Of a DNA stretch of 6,202 nt, positions 6,196 to 6,202 are shown piece by piece. Source of the stretch: Tannerella sp. (GTDB lineage: Bacteria; Bacteroidota; Bacteroidia; Bacteroidales; Tannerellaceae). Below the pieces are notes generated by a model. The model made no database searches and had not been told where the DNA came from. It saw only the letters and a list, made by a program, of their open reading frames with translations. A program made the translations under genes and the position numbers. Numbering within the stretch: position 1 is the first letter of the stretch; every line of letters starts with the position of its first letter. The stretch is taken from assembly GCA_031289445.1 (NCBI GenBank), contig JAITPL010000101.1:1-6202 (forward strand). The letters are read 5' to 3'.

Positions 6196-6202
6196 CTTAA
6201 CT

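Overview
The window looks like chromosomal DNA from a member of the Bacteroidota, most likely Bacteroidales. The evidence is indirect. The Crp/Fnr-type regulator has the short form common in that phylum. Start codons lie behind A/T-rich leaders with no close Shine-Dalgarno sequence. One exact match to the Bacteroidota -7 promoter box (TAnnTTTG) lies upstream of a gene. The intergenic DNA is full of short period-7 arrays and small palindromes. I cannot name a genus.

Layout: (1) 1-501, plus strand: the C-terminal part of a calcineurin-like metallophosphoesterase, cut by the left edge exactly at its conserved NHE motif. (2) 611-1189, plus strand: a complete Crp/Fnr-family transcription regulator. 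(3) 1275-1643, plus strand: a small four-helix membrane protein of unknown function, ending in a strong intrinsic terminator (1683-1714). (4) 1740-2496: about 750 bp with no gene but dense in repeats. (5) 2497-6195, minus strand: a complete cobalamin-dependent methionine synthase (metH, 1232 aa). It converges on the plus-strand genes, and its promoter and leader lie beyond the right edge.

The genes form no obvious pathway. The regulator and the membrane protein may form a pair, but nothing in the sequence links either to methionine synthesis or to the phosphoesterase.

The unusual part is the region between the convergent genes. It holds: an array of about seven 43-bp units, each built round a short inverted repeat whose arms change in a partly compensating way; a 189-bp nested, symmetrical group of four stem-loops, with the outer pair abutting ATWCATATCAATAGAAA and the inner pair abutting TTCACA, all facing inward; a further copy of the outer motif before the regulator gene; a duplicated REP-like sequence; and three different period-7 arrays. 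One of these runs into the metH stop codon and is bracketed by a 7-bp direct duplication. I see no new protein system. The best candidates for something undescribed are these non-coding repeat elements.
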